Below are positions 52,220 to 60,663 of a stretch of DNA of 64,000 nucleotides, piece after piece. The DNA comes from Rhodalgimonas zhirmunskyi (GTDB lineage: Bacteria; Pseudomonadota; Alphaproteobacteria; Rhodobacterales; Rhodobacteraceae). Below the pieces are notes generated by a model, which did no database searches, was not told the origin of the DNA, and worked only from the letters and a program-made list of their open reading frames with translations. A program made the position numbers and the translations under genes. The stretch lies in assembly GCA_030848925.1 (NCBI GenBank), contig JANFFA010000005.1:62001-126000 (forward strand), given 5' to 3'. Within the stretch, counting starts at the first letter, position 1; each line of letters opens with the position of its first letter.

Positions 52220-52956
52220 ACGACAGTGACCTCCATACCGGGGGCGATGCGGCCCGGTTTGCGCACCAGCGCGGTGATGCCGAAATCGGTGTGGCCCCAA
52301 CCCTCGCGCAGGTGGCGCAGCGTATCGACATCGCGCGTGCCGGTGTCGGGGTTGGCCTCGGTGGCGCGACAACGCTCGATGCGCTTGTGAAATTCCAGCT
52401 CGGCGTCGCCGATGCGCAGGGTGCGGCCCACGAGGGACAGTTCTTCGAACGGGGCGAGGCCATCGATCCAGAGGTTGCCGCGAAAGCGGCGCTGATCCAG
52501 CGGCTGGCCCGCCTTTTCGGACAGCGCGGCCAGCGAAGCCGTGCCCAGAACCGAGATCGTAGCCGGGGTGGAACTGTCGGCCATCCCGATTTCGGGCGCC
52601 TTGATCAAAGTGTGCGGCGCGGGGCGCTCGGGCGGATAGATCGGCGTGAGCCAGTCGATCAGCGCGGCGCCGTCGGTGGCCGGATCAATGGTCAGCTCGG
52701 GCCGGGCCGGGTGGCGCAGGGTAATGCGGCCATCAGCATCGGTGTGCGCGGTGATCGCCATCAGTTCAGGGCCATAACAGCCGCGCGCGAAATTGCGGCA
52801 GGGCTGCCATGCGCCGGTGTCCTCGGCCGTGCCGGTCAGCACGGCATAAGCGCGATCACCGGGCACAGGCAGGCCCGGCGCAAGCGTGACCTCGCCCAGC
52901 TCTTCGGCGCCGATCCCCTTGATGGGGTGCCGCCAGATCCGGGCGAGGGTGCTCAT
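52216..52956 (-). CDS. MOSC-domain protein
   Basis: 246 residues from the ATG at 52956. It begins with a MOSC_N-like beta domain (ARIWRHPIKGIGAEELGEV) and continues with a MOSC domain (FRGNLWIDGLAPFEELSLVGR, then a cysteine-containing C-R-A-T-E segment). MOSC proteins handle molybdenum-cofactor-bound sulfur or reduce N-hydroxylated compounds. It is sandwiched between yidC and engB with ATGA overlaps on both sides. Confidence 0.88.
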   Translation of the reverse strand: MSTLARIWRHPIKGIGAEELGEVTLAPGLPVPGDRAYAVLTGTAEDTGAWQPCRNFARGCYGPELMAITAHTDADGRITLRHPARPELTIDPATDGAALIDWLTPIYPPERPAPHTLIKAPEIGMADSSTPATISVLGTASLAALSEKAGQPLDQRRFRGNLWIDGLAPFEELSLVGRTLRIGDAELEFHKRIERCRATEANPDTGTRDVDTLRHLREGWGHTDFGITALVRKPGRIAPGMEVTVV

Positions 52957-54797
52957 TTCGCGGCGTCCTTGGGTTTGCGTTTGAAGCTTGACGTGATGTT
53001 GCCCAGCACGTCGGGCTTGTAGCCGTGGCTGCGCATGATCGCGTATTGCTGCAGGAAGGTGATCGTGTTGTTGGTGATCCAGTAGAGCACCAGCCCGCTG
53101 GCGAAGCTGCCCAGCATGAACATGAACACCCACGGCATCCATGCCATGATCTGTTTCTGCACCGGATCGGTCGGCGCGACGTTCAGCTTCTGTTGCAGCC
53201 ACATCGAGATGCCCAGAAGGATCGGCAGGATGCCAAGCGAGATGAACGACAGCATCGAACCGGGATCGGGCGCATCGAAAGGCAGCAGGCCGAACAGGTT
53301 CAGGATCGACGAGGGATCGGGCGCGGAGAGGTCATTGATCCAGCCGAACCACGGCGCGTGACGCAATTCAAGCGTGACGAAGATCACCTTGTAGAGCGAG
53401 AAGAAGATCGGGATCTGCAACAGGATCGGCAAACAGCCCGAGGCGGGGTTCACCTTCTCGCGCTTGTAGAGCGCCATCATGCCCTGCTGCATCTTCTGGC
53501 GGTCGTCGCCGGCCTCTTCCTTGAGCTTCTCCATCTGCGGCTGAAGCTCGCGCATCTTGGCCATGGAGGCATAGGATTTATAGGCCAGCGGCAGCACCAG
53601 CGCCTTAAGGAAGAAGGTCAGCGCGATGATCGCCCAGCCCATGTTGCCGATGATTCCGTGCAGCCAGTGCAGCACGGCGAAGATTGGCTTGGTCAGGAAG
53701 AAGAACCAGCCCCAGTCGATCGAGTCGATGAAGTTGGTGACGCCTTCTTCGTCTTGGTAGTGCTTGATCGTGGCCCATTCCTTGGCGCCCGCGAACAGCC
53801 GGGTTTCAACCTGTGCCGAGGTGCCCGGTGCGAGGGTCTGGGTGGGCGAAACGGTTTCAGTCTGGAACAGGTTGCGGCGAGAATCGTATTTCACGACCTC
53901 TTTCACGGCCCCGTTGCCGGGGATGAGCGTGCTCATCCAGTAATGATCGGTAAAGCCGATCCAGCCGCCCTCGGCCGAGCGCATGACCTCGGCCTGCGCG
54001 CCTTCGTCCGGGTTGATGGCGTAATCTTCGATATCGTCATAGTCGATTTCGGCCAGTTCCCCATCGTGCAGGGCGATGACGCCCTCGTGCAGGATGAAGA
54101 ATTTCTTCATGTCCACCGGAATACCGTGGCGTGCGATGATGCCATAGGGGGCAAGGCCGACGGTGGTGGAGCCGGTATTCTCGACCGATTGGGTGATCTG
54201 GAACATGAACTTGTCGTCGATCGCGATCGTGCGGTGGAACACAAGGCCGTTGCCGTTGTCCCACTTGAGCTTGATCGGGCTGTCCTGCGTCAGGGTCTGG
54301 CCGCTTTCGAGCTCCCACATCGTTGTCGCACCGGGAAGTTGGTCGGCCGTCACACCCGCGGCGGGGGCCCAGCCATAGAGCGTGTAATAAGCGCCTTCGC
54401 CGCCCTGCGGGGCGAACAGCGTGACGATGTCGGAATCCTTGTCGACGGTCTCACGGTAATTCTTGAGCCGAAGCTCGTCGATCCGCCCGCCATAGAGCGA
54501 GATCGACCCTTCGAGGCTGGGCGTGTCGATTTGCACCCGCTCGCTGTTGGCCAGCGCGGCGATCGCCTGATCCGGGGTGGGCGCGGCCTGACCGGCAGCG
54601 GTGCCCGCCGTGGTGCCTGCGGCGGTTCCCGTCGTGGCATCCGCCGACGGGGTGGTGCCTACGGTGGCCTGCGTCGCGCCGGCAGGGGCGGTGGCATCCA
54701 CCGGTTGCTCGGGCGGCGGGAACAGGATCGACCAGCCGATGATCACCATCATCGAAAGCGCGACGGCGAGAATGAGATTCTTGTTCTGATTGTCCAT
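52953..54797 (-). CDS. yidC: Membrane protein insertase YidC
   Basis: 614 residues from ATG 54797 (MDNQNKNLILAVALSMMVII). The first membrane helix is followed by an alanine/threonine-rich linker, the large periplasmic P1 domain, then the conserved insertase core of five helices with NPASGCLPILLQIPIFFSLY, which holds the substrate-groove region, and LYWITNNTITFLQQ near the end. It inserts proteins into the inner membrane. It is separated from rpmH-rnpA-yidD by four other genes and an intervening repeat region. Confidence 0.96.
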   Translation of the reverse strand: MDNQNKNLILAVALSMMVIIGWSILFPPPEQPVDATAPAGATQATVGTTPSADATTGTAAGTTAGTAAGQAAPTPDQAIAALANSERVQIDTPSLEGSISLYGGRIDELRLKNYRETVDKDSDIVTLFAPQGGEGAYYTLYGWAPAAGVTADQLPGATTMWELESGQTLTQDSPIKLKWDNGNGLVFHRTIAIDDKFMFQITQSVENTGSTTVGLAPYGIIARHGIPVDMKKFFILHEGVIALHDGELAEIDYDDIEDYAINPDEGAQAEVMRSAEGGWIGFTDHYWMSTLIPGNGAVKEVVKYDSRRNLFQTETVSPTQTLAPGTSAQVETRLFAGAKEWATIKHYQDEEGVTNFIDSIDWGWFFFLTKPIFAVLHWLHGIIGNMGWAIIALTFFLKALVLPLAYKSYASMAKMRELQPQMEKLKEEAGDDRQKMQQGMMALYKREKVNPASGCLPILLQIPIFFSLYKVIFVTLELRHAPWFGWINDLSAPDPSSILNLFGLLPFDAPDPGSMLSFISLGILPILLGISMWLQQKLNVAPTDPVQKQIMAWMPWVFMFMLGSFASGLVLYWITNNTITFLQQYAIMRSHGYKPDVLGNITSSFKRKPKDAAK

Positions 54798-55175
54798 GGA
54801 AATGCGGCCCTGTTCGCTGCCCCTTTGGAATAGTAGGCCCGAAGGCCACCCGAAACGCACCGGGGGTCTGGCAAGACATCCCGGAGGCTTTCAGGTGGGG
54901 CAGGTTCAACAGAGTGAACGGCCAAAGGTCAAGCCGATATTGGGCAATCGGGGCAGTTTGCGCCGGTTTCTCGCGCGATGGTTCCAATCTCGTGGAGGAA
55001 GCCACACGGGAAACCGGCGCTTGCCGAGGCTGCAAAGGGAACGCCCCGGCCCCAGTCTGCGACACCGTGTGCGACACCGTGTGCGACACCGCGTGCGATA
55101 CTGTGCGCGACACTCTGCGCGGCACGGCGTGCGAAACGGCGTGCGACGCGCGGGCGTGCCGCGGCCGGATTTGCC
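54798..55175. other. Intergenic region between the EAL gene and yidC with a minisatellite
   Basis: 378 bp with no convincing gene. Its main content is the 12-bp tandem repeat at 55055-55150. The part nearest yidC probably holds its promoter; no unambiguous -35/-10 was picked out. Confidence 0.5.
55055..55150. repeat. 12-bp tandem repeat, eight units (minisatellite)
   Basis: Eight consecutive 12-bp units with consensus GTGTGCGACACC. Units 2 and 3 are identical, unit 1 differs at one base, and units 4-8 drift to forms such as GCGTGCGAAACG. The array starts 25 bp past the EAL gene stop. It stays open in several frames on both strands because the unit is a multiple of three, producing false reading frames. 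Confidence 0.9.
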
Positions 55176-56726
55176 TCAGCCGGATTGGCTGCGCCCGACC
55201 TGCGGCGGAGAGGCGAGCTTCGCGGTATGGCTTTGAACCCAGGCGGCGGTCTGCTCGAATGGCATCGGCCGGGCGATGCCGAAGCCCTGCACATGGCGGC
55301 AGCCCAGTTGCGCCAGCATGGCGTGTTCGCCGGCGGTCTCGACCCCTTCGGCAAGGGTTTCAAGGCCCAGCCGCTCGGCCATCGTCAGGATCGCGGCAAC
55401 CATGCGCTGTTGCTCCACATCCTCATCGACATGGGTGATGAAGCTGCGGTCGATCTTGATACGTTCGATGGCAAAGCGCCGGATCGCGGCGATCGAGGCA
55501 TTGCCGGTGCCGAAATCGTCAAGGTCGATCCGGCAGCCCATCTCGGACAGGCGGGTGATGTTGCGGGTGGCCGTATCTTCGGGCGCGCCGACGACAACGG
55601 TTTCCAGCACCTCGATGGTCAGCCGGTCAGCAGAGAGGTCATAGCGGTCAAGCTCCCAGCGAATCTTGTCGGCCAGCCGCGGGTTGCGCAGCTCTACGCC
55701 GGTGAAATTCACCGCGACGCAGGGCACTTCGGCACCGGCGGCGTCCCAGCCGTTCACCGCCTGAAGTGCCGCGCGCAAGATCACCTCGCCCAGTCGCTCC
55801 ATCAACCCGGCTTGTTCCAGCGCGGGTAGGAATTCACCGGGCGGAACGACGCCACGTTCGGGATGCACCCAGCGCGCCAGCGCCTCGAAGCCGGTAACGC
55901 GGCCGGTGTCCGTGGAAATCTGTGGCTGGAACCATGGCCGAATCTGGCCGTTTTCCAGCGCGAGACTGACTTCATCGACAAGGCTGTCGTGCGATTGGCG
56001 GATTTTGCCCATCTCGTGGCTATAGGCGCGAATCGCCGAAGGGCCGTTGCGGCGCGCCTCGTCGAGCGCGATTCCAGCCCGCTCGATCAGGCCGCGCCCG
56101 GATTTCACCGAAGAGCGCGCCGACAGGCAAAACCCGACCGCCGCCGAGACATAGACCGCCGCCCCGTCGAGCGAGACCGGCTCTTCGGTCGCCGATTGCA
56201 GCCGCGCGGCAAGCTGGATTCCCGCTTCGAGATCAAGCTGCGGCACCGCGCGCAGGGAAATGCCGAACACCGCATCGCCCAGATAGGTGAGTTGGTCGCC
56301 CTCGCGCAGGGCGGACCGCAGTCGGCCCGCACTACATTCGAGCAGCACCTCGGAGGCGCGGGCACCATTGCGCCGGGTGACACCTTCGAACTCTTCGATC
56401 TGGACCAGTAAGCAGGCGGTTTTCAGGCCTTTCGCCTTGCAGGCGACAAGGGCATCCTCCAGCGCGGTTTCCAACGCTTCGGCGGGGGGCAACCCGGTGA
56501 TGGTATCGCGGGGCGGGCCGTCGGCACCGGGGCGGTTTTCGAAGCCCCCGGCGATCAGCACAAGCAGCGGCACGCCGAGCGCCACAATAAAGAGAGCGGC
56601 CTCACCCCCCGCCCAATAAGCGGCCAGCACCAGCGCAGGCAGCAAGGCAAGGACCTGCGGTCCAGACATCATGCGCCGCAATATGGCGCGGACTATGGCG
56701 AGCGTGAGCATGCGGCGCTGGGCCAT
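55176..56726 (-). CDS. Membrane-anchored EAL-domain phosphodiesterase with degenerate GGDEF
   Basis: 516 residues. Two N-terminal membrane segments (about 15-55) are followed by a GGDEF-like domain whose signature reads YLGDAVFGI, so cyclase activity is not expected. The EAL domain retains its catalytic set: FEALARW, NFTGVEL, DDFGTGNAS, KIDRSFI and LAEGVET. It should hydrolyse c-di-GMP, with the GGDEF domain perhaps binding GTP as a regulator. It lies between ttcA and yidC on the same strand. Confidence 0.92.
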   Translation of the reverse strand: MAQRRMLTLAIVRAILRRMMSGPQVLALLPALVLAAYWAGGEAALFIVALGVPLLVLIAGGFENRPGADGPPRDTITGLPPAEALETALEDALVACKAKGLKTACLLVQIEEFEGVTRRNGARASEVLLECSAGRLRSALREGDQLTYLGDAVFGISLRAVPQLDLEAGIQLAARLQSATEEPVSLDGAAVYVSAAVGFCLSARSSVKSGRGLIERAGIALDEARRNGPSAIRAYSHEMGKIRQSHDSLVDEVSLALENGQIRPWFQPQISTDTGRVTGFEALARWVHPERGVVPPGEFLPALEQAGLMERLGEVILRAALQAVNGWDAAGAEVPCVAVNFTGVELRNPRLADKIRWELDRYDLSADRLTIEVLETVVVGAPEDTATRNITRLSEMGCRIDLDDFGTGNASIAAIRRFAIERIKIDRSFITHVDEDVEQQRMVAAILTMAERLGLETLAEGVETAGEHAMLAQLGCRHVQGFGIARPMPFEQTAAWVQSHTAKLASPPQVGRSQSG

Positions 56727-56869
56727 CAGCTATCCCCCGTGGCGAACCTTCATTACGATTGCCAAGACGCTAGGGCCTCTGCGTCAACACCAGTTTAACG
56801 GCGCAACTCTTCTGCGAAAAAACTATCAGAAATTCGATCTAGCCGGGTGCGCGCCGCAACACCGACGGT

Positions 56870-57700
56870 TCAATCGTCGCGCCGCGCAAGGCCCTTGAAA
56901 TCGAACAGCGCCGGATCAAGCAGATGCGAGGGCCGGGTGTTCATCAGGGCGCGAAACATCTTTTGCCGCCGCCCCGGGGCGTTCTTTTCCCAACCGTCAA
57001 GAATCGCTTTGACCTGCTGGCGTTGCAGCCCGTCCTGACTGCCGCAGAGGTCGCAGGGGATGATCGGGTAGTCCATCGCGCGGGCGAATTTCTCGCAATC
57101 GGCCTCGGCCACGTGGGCCAGCGGGCGGTAAACGAACAGGTCGCCCTCTTCATTGACCAGCTTGGGCGGCATCGTCGCCAGCCGTGAACCGTGAAAGAGG
57201 TTCATGAAAAACGTCTCGAGGATATCGTCGCGGTGATGGCCCAGCACGACCGCCGAGCACCCCTCTTCGCGCGCGACCCGATAGAGATTGCCACGCCGCA
57301 GCCGCGAGCAAAGGGCGCAGAAGGTGCGCCCCGCTGGCACCTTGTCCATGACGATGGAATAGGTGTCCTGATATTCGATCCGGTGCGGCACGTCGCGCTC
57401 TTCCAGAAACGTCGGCAACACCGTGGCCGGGAAGCCCGGCTGGCCCTGATCGAGGTTGCAGGCCAACAATTCGACCGGAAGAAGACCGCGCCACTTCAAC
57501 TCGTAGAGAATCGCCAAAAGGGTGTAGCTGTCCTTGCCGCCCGACAGGCAGACAAGCCATTTCGCGCCCTCTTCAATCATGCCGTATTGATCCACCGCCT
57601 CGCGCACGCTCGAGACAAGACGCTTGCGCAGCTTCTTGAACTCGGTCGTCTTCGGGGCGCCGTGAAAGAGCGGGTGGATATCGTCGGTTTCGTCGAACAT
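56870..57700 (-). CDS. ttcA: tRNA 2-thiocytidine(32) synthetase
   Basis: 276 residues. PP-loop [15 protein letters not shown], the Fe-S cysteines in [13 protein letters not shown], and a second pair in [12 protein letters not shown] match TtcA. It thiolates C32 of some tRNAs using ATP and a [4Fe-4S] cluster. The C-terminal part ends with [16 protein letters not shown]. It is followed by the EAL gene across 143 bp and preceded by a GC-rich repeat. Confidence 0.94.
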   Translation of the reverse strand: MFDETDDIHPLFHGAPKTTEFKKLRKRLVSSVREAVDQYGMIEEGAKWLVCLSGGKDSYTLLAILYELKWRGLLPVELLACNLDQGQPGFPATVLPTFLEERDVPHRIEYQDTYSIVMDKVPAGRTFCALCSRLRRGNLYRVAREEGCSAVVLGHHRDDILETFFMNLFHGSRLATMPPKLVNEEGDLFVYRPLAHVAEADCEKFARAMDYPIIPCDLCGSQDGLQRQQVKAILDGWEKNAPGRRQKMFRALMNTRPSHLLDPALFDFKGLARRDD

Positions 57701-57735
57701 GACAGCCCTATCGCATGGAAGCGGAGACAGGAAAA

Positions 57736-57857
57736 GGGGGCGCTGCCCCCTCGCCCTTCGGGCTCACCCCCGGGATATTTGGGGTCAAGTGAAGCAGGGG
57801 GGCCGCGTTCCTTTCATTTTTCGAAAAATACTCCGGGGGTTTGGGGGCAGAGCCCCC
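57736..57857. repeat. Pair of inverted GC-rich intergenic repeats
   Basis: Left copy: GGGGGCGCTGCCCCC (57736-57750) followed by a CCC-ttc-GGG stem and ACCCCCGGGATATTT. Right copy is the same element reversed: GGGGGCAGAGCCCCC (57843-57857) preceded by TACTCCGGGGGTTT. The pair fills the gap upstream of ttcA. Similar elements are familiar to me from Roseobacter-group genomes. It may end transcription from the Rieske gene side. Confidence 0.75.
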
Positions 57858-57868
57858 ATAGGGCCACG

Positions 57869-58078
57869 TCAAAGCCGGCCCATGCGGCGTAATTGGGCCG
57901 CGATCTCTTCGGCCTCGGGAATGCCGGCCTCGAGCGCGAAAACAAGCGCGTGGGTGAGGTAGAAGCCGCGCGCGGTGTCATCTTTCGCCTGCGCGGCGGC
58001 CTCGCGATAGAGCGGGGCAAGGGCATGGGCATCACCCACCGCATGGGCGGCCAGCAGGCGCGCGTCGAGCGCATTCAT
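57869..58078 (-). CDS. Small helical protein coupled to the Rieske oxygenase
   Basis: 69 residues (MNALDARLLAAHAVGDAHAL at the N-terminus), predicted almost entirely helical and rich in alanine, with no signal or membrane segment. It resembles one or two tetratricopeptide-like helix pairs. Its start overlaps the stop of the Rieske oxygenase gene (ATGA), which strongly supports translation. No function is known to me; an accessory role to the oxygenase is possible. Confidence 0.65.
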   Translation of the reverse strand: MNALDARLLAAHAVGDAHALAPLYREAAAQAKDDTARGFYLTHALVFALEAGIPEAEEIAAQLRRMGRL

Positions 58079-59223
58079 TCAGCGGCCAACCTCTGGCGTT
58101 TGGCGGTCAGGGTGCGGGCGACCCAATCATGAAAGCAATGCGTCGGCCCGTCCATCGCGGGCGAGAAGCGGCCGCCATCGAAGCCGGGGGTGTGGCGGCC
58201 TTTCTGCATACCTTCGACGACGAACACATCCTCTTCGAACACCTCGCGCCATTGTGCTGTGTTTCGGGCGCGCAGGGCGTCATCGGTTTCGGGGCTGGCA
58301 TAGTAGAGGTGAATATCTTCGCGGGTTTCCTCTTGCCCTTGCGGGGCGAGGATGATGGCGAAGGCGTGATCACGTTGCGCGCCCAAAAGCACGTTGGGAT
58401 AGACGGTGACATATTCCGCGCCCTCGTCCCATTTGTCGGAGAGGCTGGGGAAATCGGGAAACACCGTGCCGTCTTCGCTGCGGATCTGGCGATAGACCAG
58501 CGTGCCTTGACCAGAGTAGAGGCCGGGCGCTTCGATATTGTAGTGATCCTCGAGCCGGGAATAGGAATTGAGGCCGGGGTGCACCCAAGGCAGGTGGTAG
58601 CTTTCGCAGTAATTCTCGACCGCGAGTTTCCAGTTGCCCTTGACCGTAAGGGAAAAGCGGCTGTCCGCGCCGCCGTGGTGATGCGGGCTGTCGAATTCGG
58701 CCCAGCGGGCGAGCAGGTCGGCGTGGACCTCTTCGAACGGGGCGGCGTTGGCATTGACGTTGACGAAGACCACGTCGCGCCAGATCGCGCTTGGCACCTC
58801 GACCAGCCCCAGTTCTGAGCGCGGCATGTCGTCGTGCCGGTTCATGCCGGGGCCGCCGACATGGGGCGTGGCGACGAGCTTGCCTTCGGTCGAGTAGCAC
58901 CACGAATGATAGGGGCAGCGGATCGCGCCTTCGATGCGGCGCGGTTCGGAGACGAGGATCATGCCACGATGGCGGCAGACGTTGTGGAACACCCGGACCT
59001 TGCCCGCGCGATCGCGCAGCAATAGCAGCGGCGCGCCGAGGAAGTCGATCGGCAGGGCGTCGCCCGGTTCGGGCACCTGCGCCGCCACGGCGAGGCCGGC
59101 CCATTGATCGAGCAGCAGCGCCTGGCGCTCTTCCTCGTGCTGGGCCGGGTCGATGTAATGGGCGTTGGGCAAGCCGCCCGCGCGGGCGATCGGGCGAAGA
59201 ACGGCCGAGAGATCGGTGGTCAT
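58075..59223 (-). CDS. Rieske [2Fe-2S] aromatic-ring-hydroxylating-type oxygenase, alpha subunit
   Basis: 382 residues from the ATG at 59223. The Rieske cluster ligands are C83 and H85 (CRHRG) and C103 and H106 (CPYHSW). The mononuclear iron site is suggested by ENYCESYHLPWVHPGL and an acidic residue near the C-terminus. It would hydroxylate or demethylate an aromatic ring or a quaternary amine, using an electron-donating reductase not encoded nearby. The lack of a beta subunit and the setting among housekeeping genes do not point to a specific substrate. Confidence 0.88.
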   Translation of the reverse strand: MTTDLSAVLRPIARAGGLPNAHYIDPAQHEEERQALLLDQWAGLAVAAQVPEPGDALPIDFLGAPLLLLRDRAGKVRVFHNVCRHRGMILVSEPRRIEGAIRCPYHSWCYSTEGKLVATPHVGGPGMNRHDDMPRSELGLVEVPSAIWRDVVFVNVNANAAPFEEVHADLLARWAEFDSPHHHGGADSRFSLTVKGNWKLAVENYCESYHLPWVHPGLNSYSRLEDHYNIEAPGLYSGQGTLVYRQIRSEDGTVFPDFPSLSDKWDEGAEYVTVYPNVLLGAQRDHAFAIILAPQGQEETREDIHLYYASPETDDALRARNTAQWREVFEEDVFVVEGMQKGRHTPGFDGGRFSPAMDGPTHCFHDWVARTLTAKRQRLAAE

Positions 59224-59354
59224 CTGTGCGCTCCCTTTTTTCCGCTGTGGATAGGGAGAGCATGAGCGCCGATCCGCGACATCGGCTAACACAGGGGCGA
59301 CATGCCCTGAATTTATTGCGGTATGGAGCGGGTCGGGCCGTCGCTTTTTGCGCG

Positions 59355-59636
59355 TCAGCCTTGTTTGTCACCGGAGGGGGCGTGGCCACAGCGGCAATCG
59401 TCGCCGTAGGTTTCGCAGCCCGGCACCGGATCAAAGCCCATGCCGCCCCACGGGTTGCAGCGCAGGATGCGCCATGCAGCCAGTGCGCCGCCCTTGATTG
59501 CACCGTGCTTTTCCAGCGCCTGTAGCGTGTAGCACGAGCAGGTCGGCTCGAACCGGCAATTGTGGCCGACCCATGATTTGAAGGTCAGCCTGTAGGCGCG
59601 CACCGGCAGGGCGAGGATATGGGCGAGGGGGCTCAT
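59355..59636 (-). CDS. yidD: Membrane protein insertion efficiency factor YidD
   Basis: 93 residues. Standard YidD sequence: [35 protein letters not shown] and [17 protein letters not shown], with the conserved cysteines. It helps YidC-dependent insertion. The start overlaps the rnpA stop (ATGA). The C-terminus carries extra cysteines (DDCRCGH). Confidence 0.95.
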   Translation of the reverse strand: MSPLAHILALPVRAYRLTFKSWVGHNCRFEPTCSCYTLQALEKHGAIKGGALAAWRILRCNPWGGMGFDPVPGCETYGDDCRCGHAPSGDKQG

Positions 59637-60013
59637 GTTTCGGATGTCTGGCCCGAGGTTTGGCCCGACGTTTGGCCCGACGACTGCCCGTGCAACTTGC
59701 CAAGCGCATATTCGAGATCGGCTTTCAGTGCCTCGAAGGGGCGGGCGGCGGTGGCCTCGGCCCGGCCGATCAAAACGTAATCCCAGCCGGGGCGGCCATG
59801 GGCCGCGATCACGGCGCGCGCGGCTTCGCGCAGGCGGCGTTTGGCACGGTTGCGGGCGACCGCATTGCCGACCTTCTTGGAGCAGGTGAAGCCGACGCGC
59901 GGCGGCGCGTCGTCGCCGCGATCGCGGCCCTGCACCATCATCGATTTGGTGCCCTGCCGCCGTGCGCGCGCAGCGGCGAGAAACTCGGCGCGTTTGCTCA
60001 GCACCTCGATCAT
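59633..60013 (-). CDS. rnpA: Ribonuclease P protein component
   Basis: 126 residues. The RNR-type motif [20 protein letters not shown] follows the N-terminal [15 protein letters not shown] part. It pairs with RNase P RNA to mature tRNA 5' ends. The C-terminus ends in a repeated tetrapeptide S-G-Q-T encoded by a 12-bp tandem repeat at 59646-59681, outside the conserved fold. Confidence 0.95.
   Translation of the reverse strand: MIEVLSKRAEFLAAARARRQGTKSMMVQGRDRGDDAPPRVGFTCSKKVGNAVARNRAKRRLREAARAVIAAHGRPGWDYVLIGRAEATAARPFEALKADLEYALGKLHGQSSGQTSGQTSGQTSET
59646..59681. repeat. 12-bp tandem repeat in the 3' end of rnpA
   Basis: Three units of 12 bp: GTCTGGCCCGAG, then GTTTGGCCCGAC twice, with a partial fourth unit after them. 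Because the unit is a multiple of three, it encodes repeats of S-G-Q-T at the RnpA C-terminus without a frameshift. Confidence 0.85.
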
Positions 60014-60066
60014 CTGATCGCCCCGCGCGGGTCAGCCGGGTGGAACCCGTGGCCCGAACGTGAGAA

Positions 60067-60094
60067 AACCGCCCGGGCCGGGGCCGGGGCGGTT
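60067..60094 (-). terminator. Terminator/attenuator between rpmH and rnpA
   Basis: AACCGCCC (60067-60074) pairs with GGGCGGTT (60087-60094). Read on the minus strand the stem is followed by TTTTC. Partial termination here would explain high L34 and low RnpA expression from one promoter. Confidence 0.75.
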
Positions 60095-60140
60095 GTCAGA
60101 ACTCTCATCGCGGGACCCCCGCGCACCCGAAAGGGCGCGC

Positions 60141-60275
60141 TTAGGCGCTCAGCGATTTGCGACCGCGGGCGCGGCGCGCGTTCAGGATCTTGCGGCCTGC
60201 TTTCGACGCCATGCGGGCGCGGAAGCCGTGGCGGCGTTTACGAACGAGGTTCGAGGGCTGGTAGGTGCGCTTCAT
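60141..60275 (-). CDS. rpmH: 50S ribosomal protein L34
   Basis: 44 residues, start at 60275, stop TAA at 60141-60143. Begins [20 protein letters not shown] and ends GRKSLSA, a full L34 match. First gene of the rpmH-rnpA-yidD unit, driven by a strong promoter at 60345-60373. Confidence 0.98.
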   Translation of the reverse strand: MKRTYQPSNLVRKRRHGFRARMASKAGRKILNARRARGRKSLSA

Positions 60276-60663
60276 CGCTCCGTCTCCGTCATAGGGGCAG
60301 GCGCGCGGAATCGCGGATGCCCGGAATGTGTAATCGAAGCCCGGTCTATAGGGGCCTCATGCGAGGCTGTCAAACCACCTGTGGCGGATTTTTCGAGTTT
60401 TTCCACCGATGTCCGGTCTTCTGTCGGCCTGCATTTCGCCTCTATACCGGGAATCCGCGCGCAGGGACGGCGAAATATTACGGTTTCTCCCCAATTTGCC
60501 CGGAATCAGCGGCGTGTGCGGCGCAAGATGTTACGAACCCCGTCTTTTGCCCCCGAATCTCTCACGTTTCCCGGGGTTTCGATCAAGCGCCTGTGAAGCG
60601 GGGCGGAATTTCGGGGTGCGAGGTGCGATTTCATGTCACAAGTCCCGCACAATGGAAGATGAC
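60276..60663. other. Promoter region between rpmH and the TVP38 gene
   Basis: 388 bp without a gene. It holds the strong minus-strand promoter of rpmH at 60345-60373. The rest shows no dnaA gene, no DnaA-box cluster and no AT-rich unwinding region, so it is not an evident origin. Confidence 0.6.
60345..60373 (-). promoter_or_regulatory. Sigma70 promoter of rpmH
   Basis: On the minus strand TTGACA (60373-60368) is separated by exactly 17 nt from TATAGA (60350-60345). Transcription would start near 60338, about 60 nt before the rpmH ATG. This is a near-consensus promoter, as expected for a ribosomal-protein gene. Confidence 0.88.

Noticed and set aside
53025..54833. Antisense open frame of 602 codons across yidC
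   Set aside because: Mirror of the yidC codon pattern; the translated sequence is rich in R, H, D and G without any recognisable motif.
55055..55150. Possible CRISPR array
   Set aside because: Units are 12 bp, directly abutting and without unique spacers; no cas genes anywhere in the window.
54451..55438. Frames with V-S-H-T or C-D-T repeats across the minisatellite
   Set aside because: They come from a repeat whose unit is a multiple of three and lack start signals; part of each runs over yidC or the EAL gene.
60276..60663. Replication origin next to rpmH
   Set aside because: rpmH is near oriC in some bacteria, but here there is no dnaA, no DnaA-box cluster and no AT-rich unwinding region.
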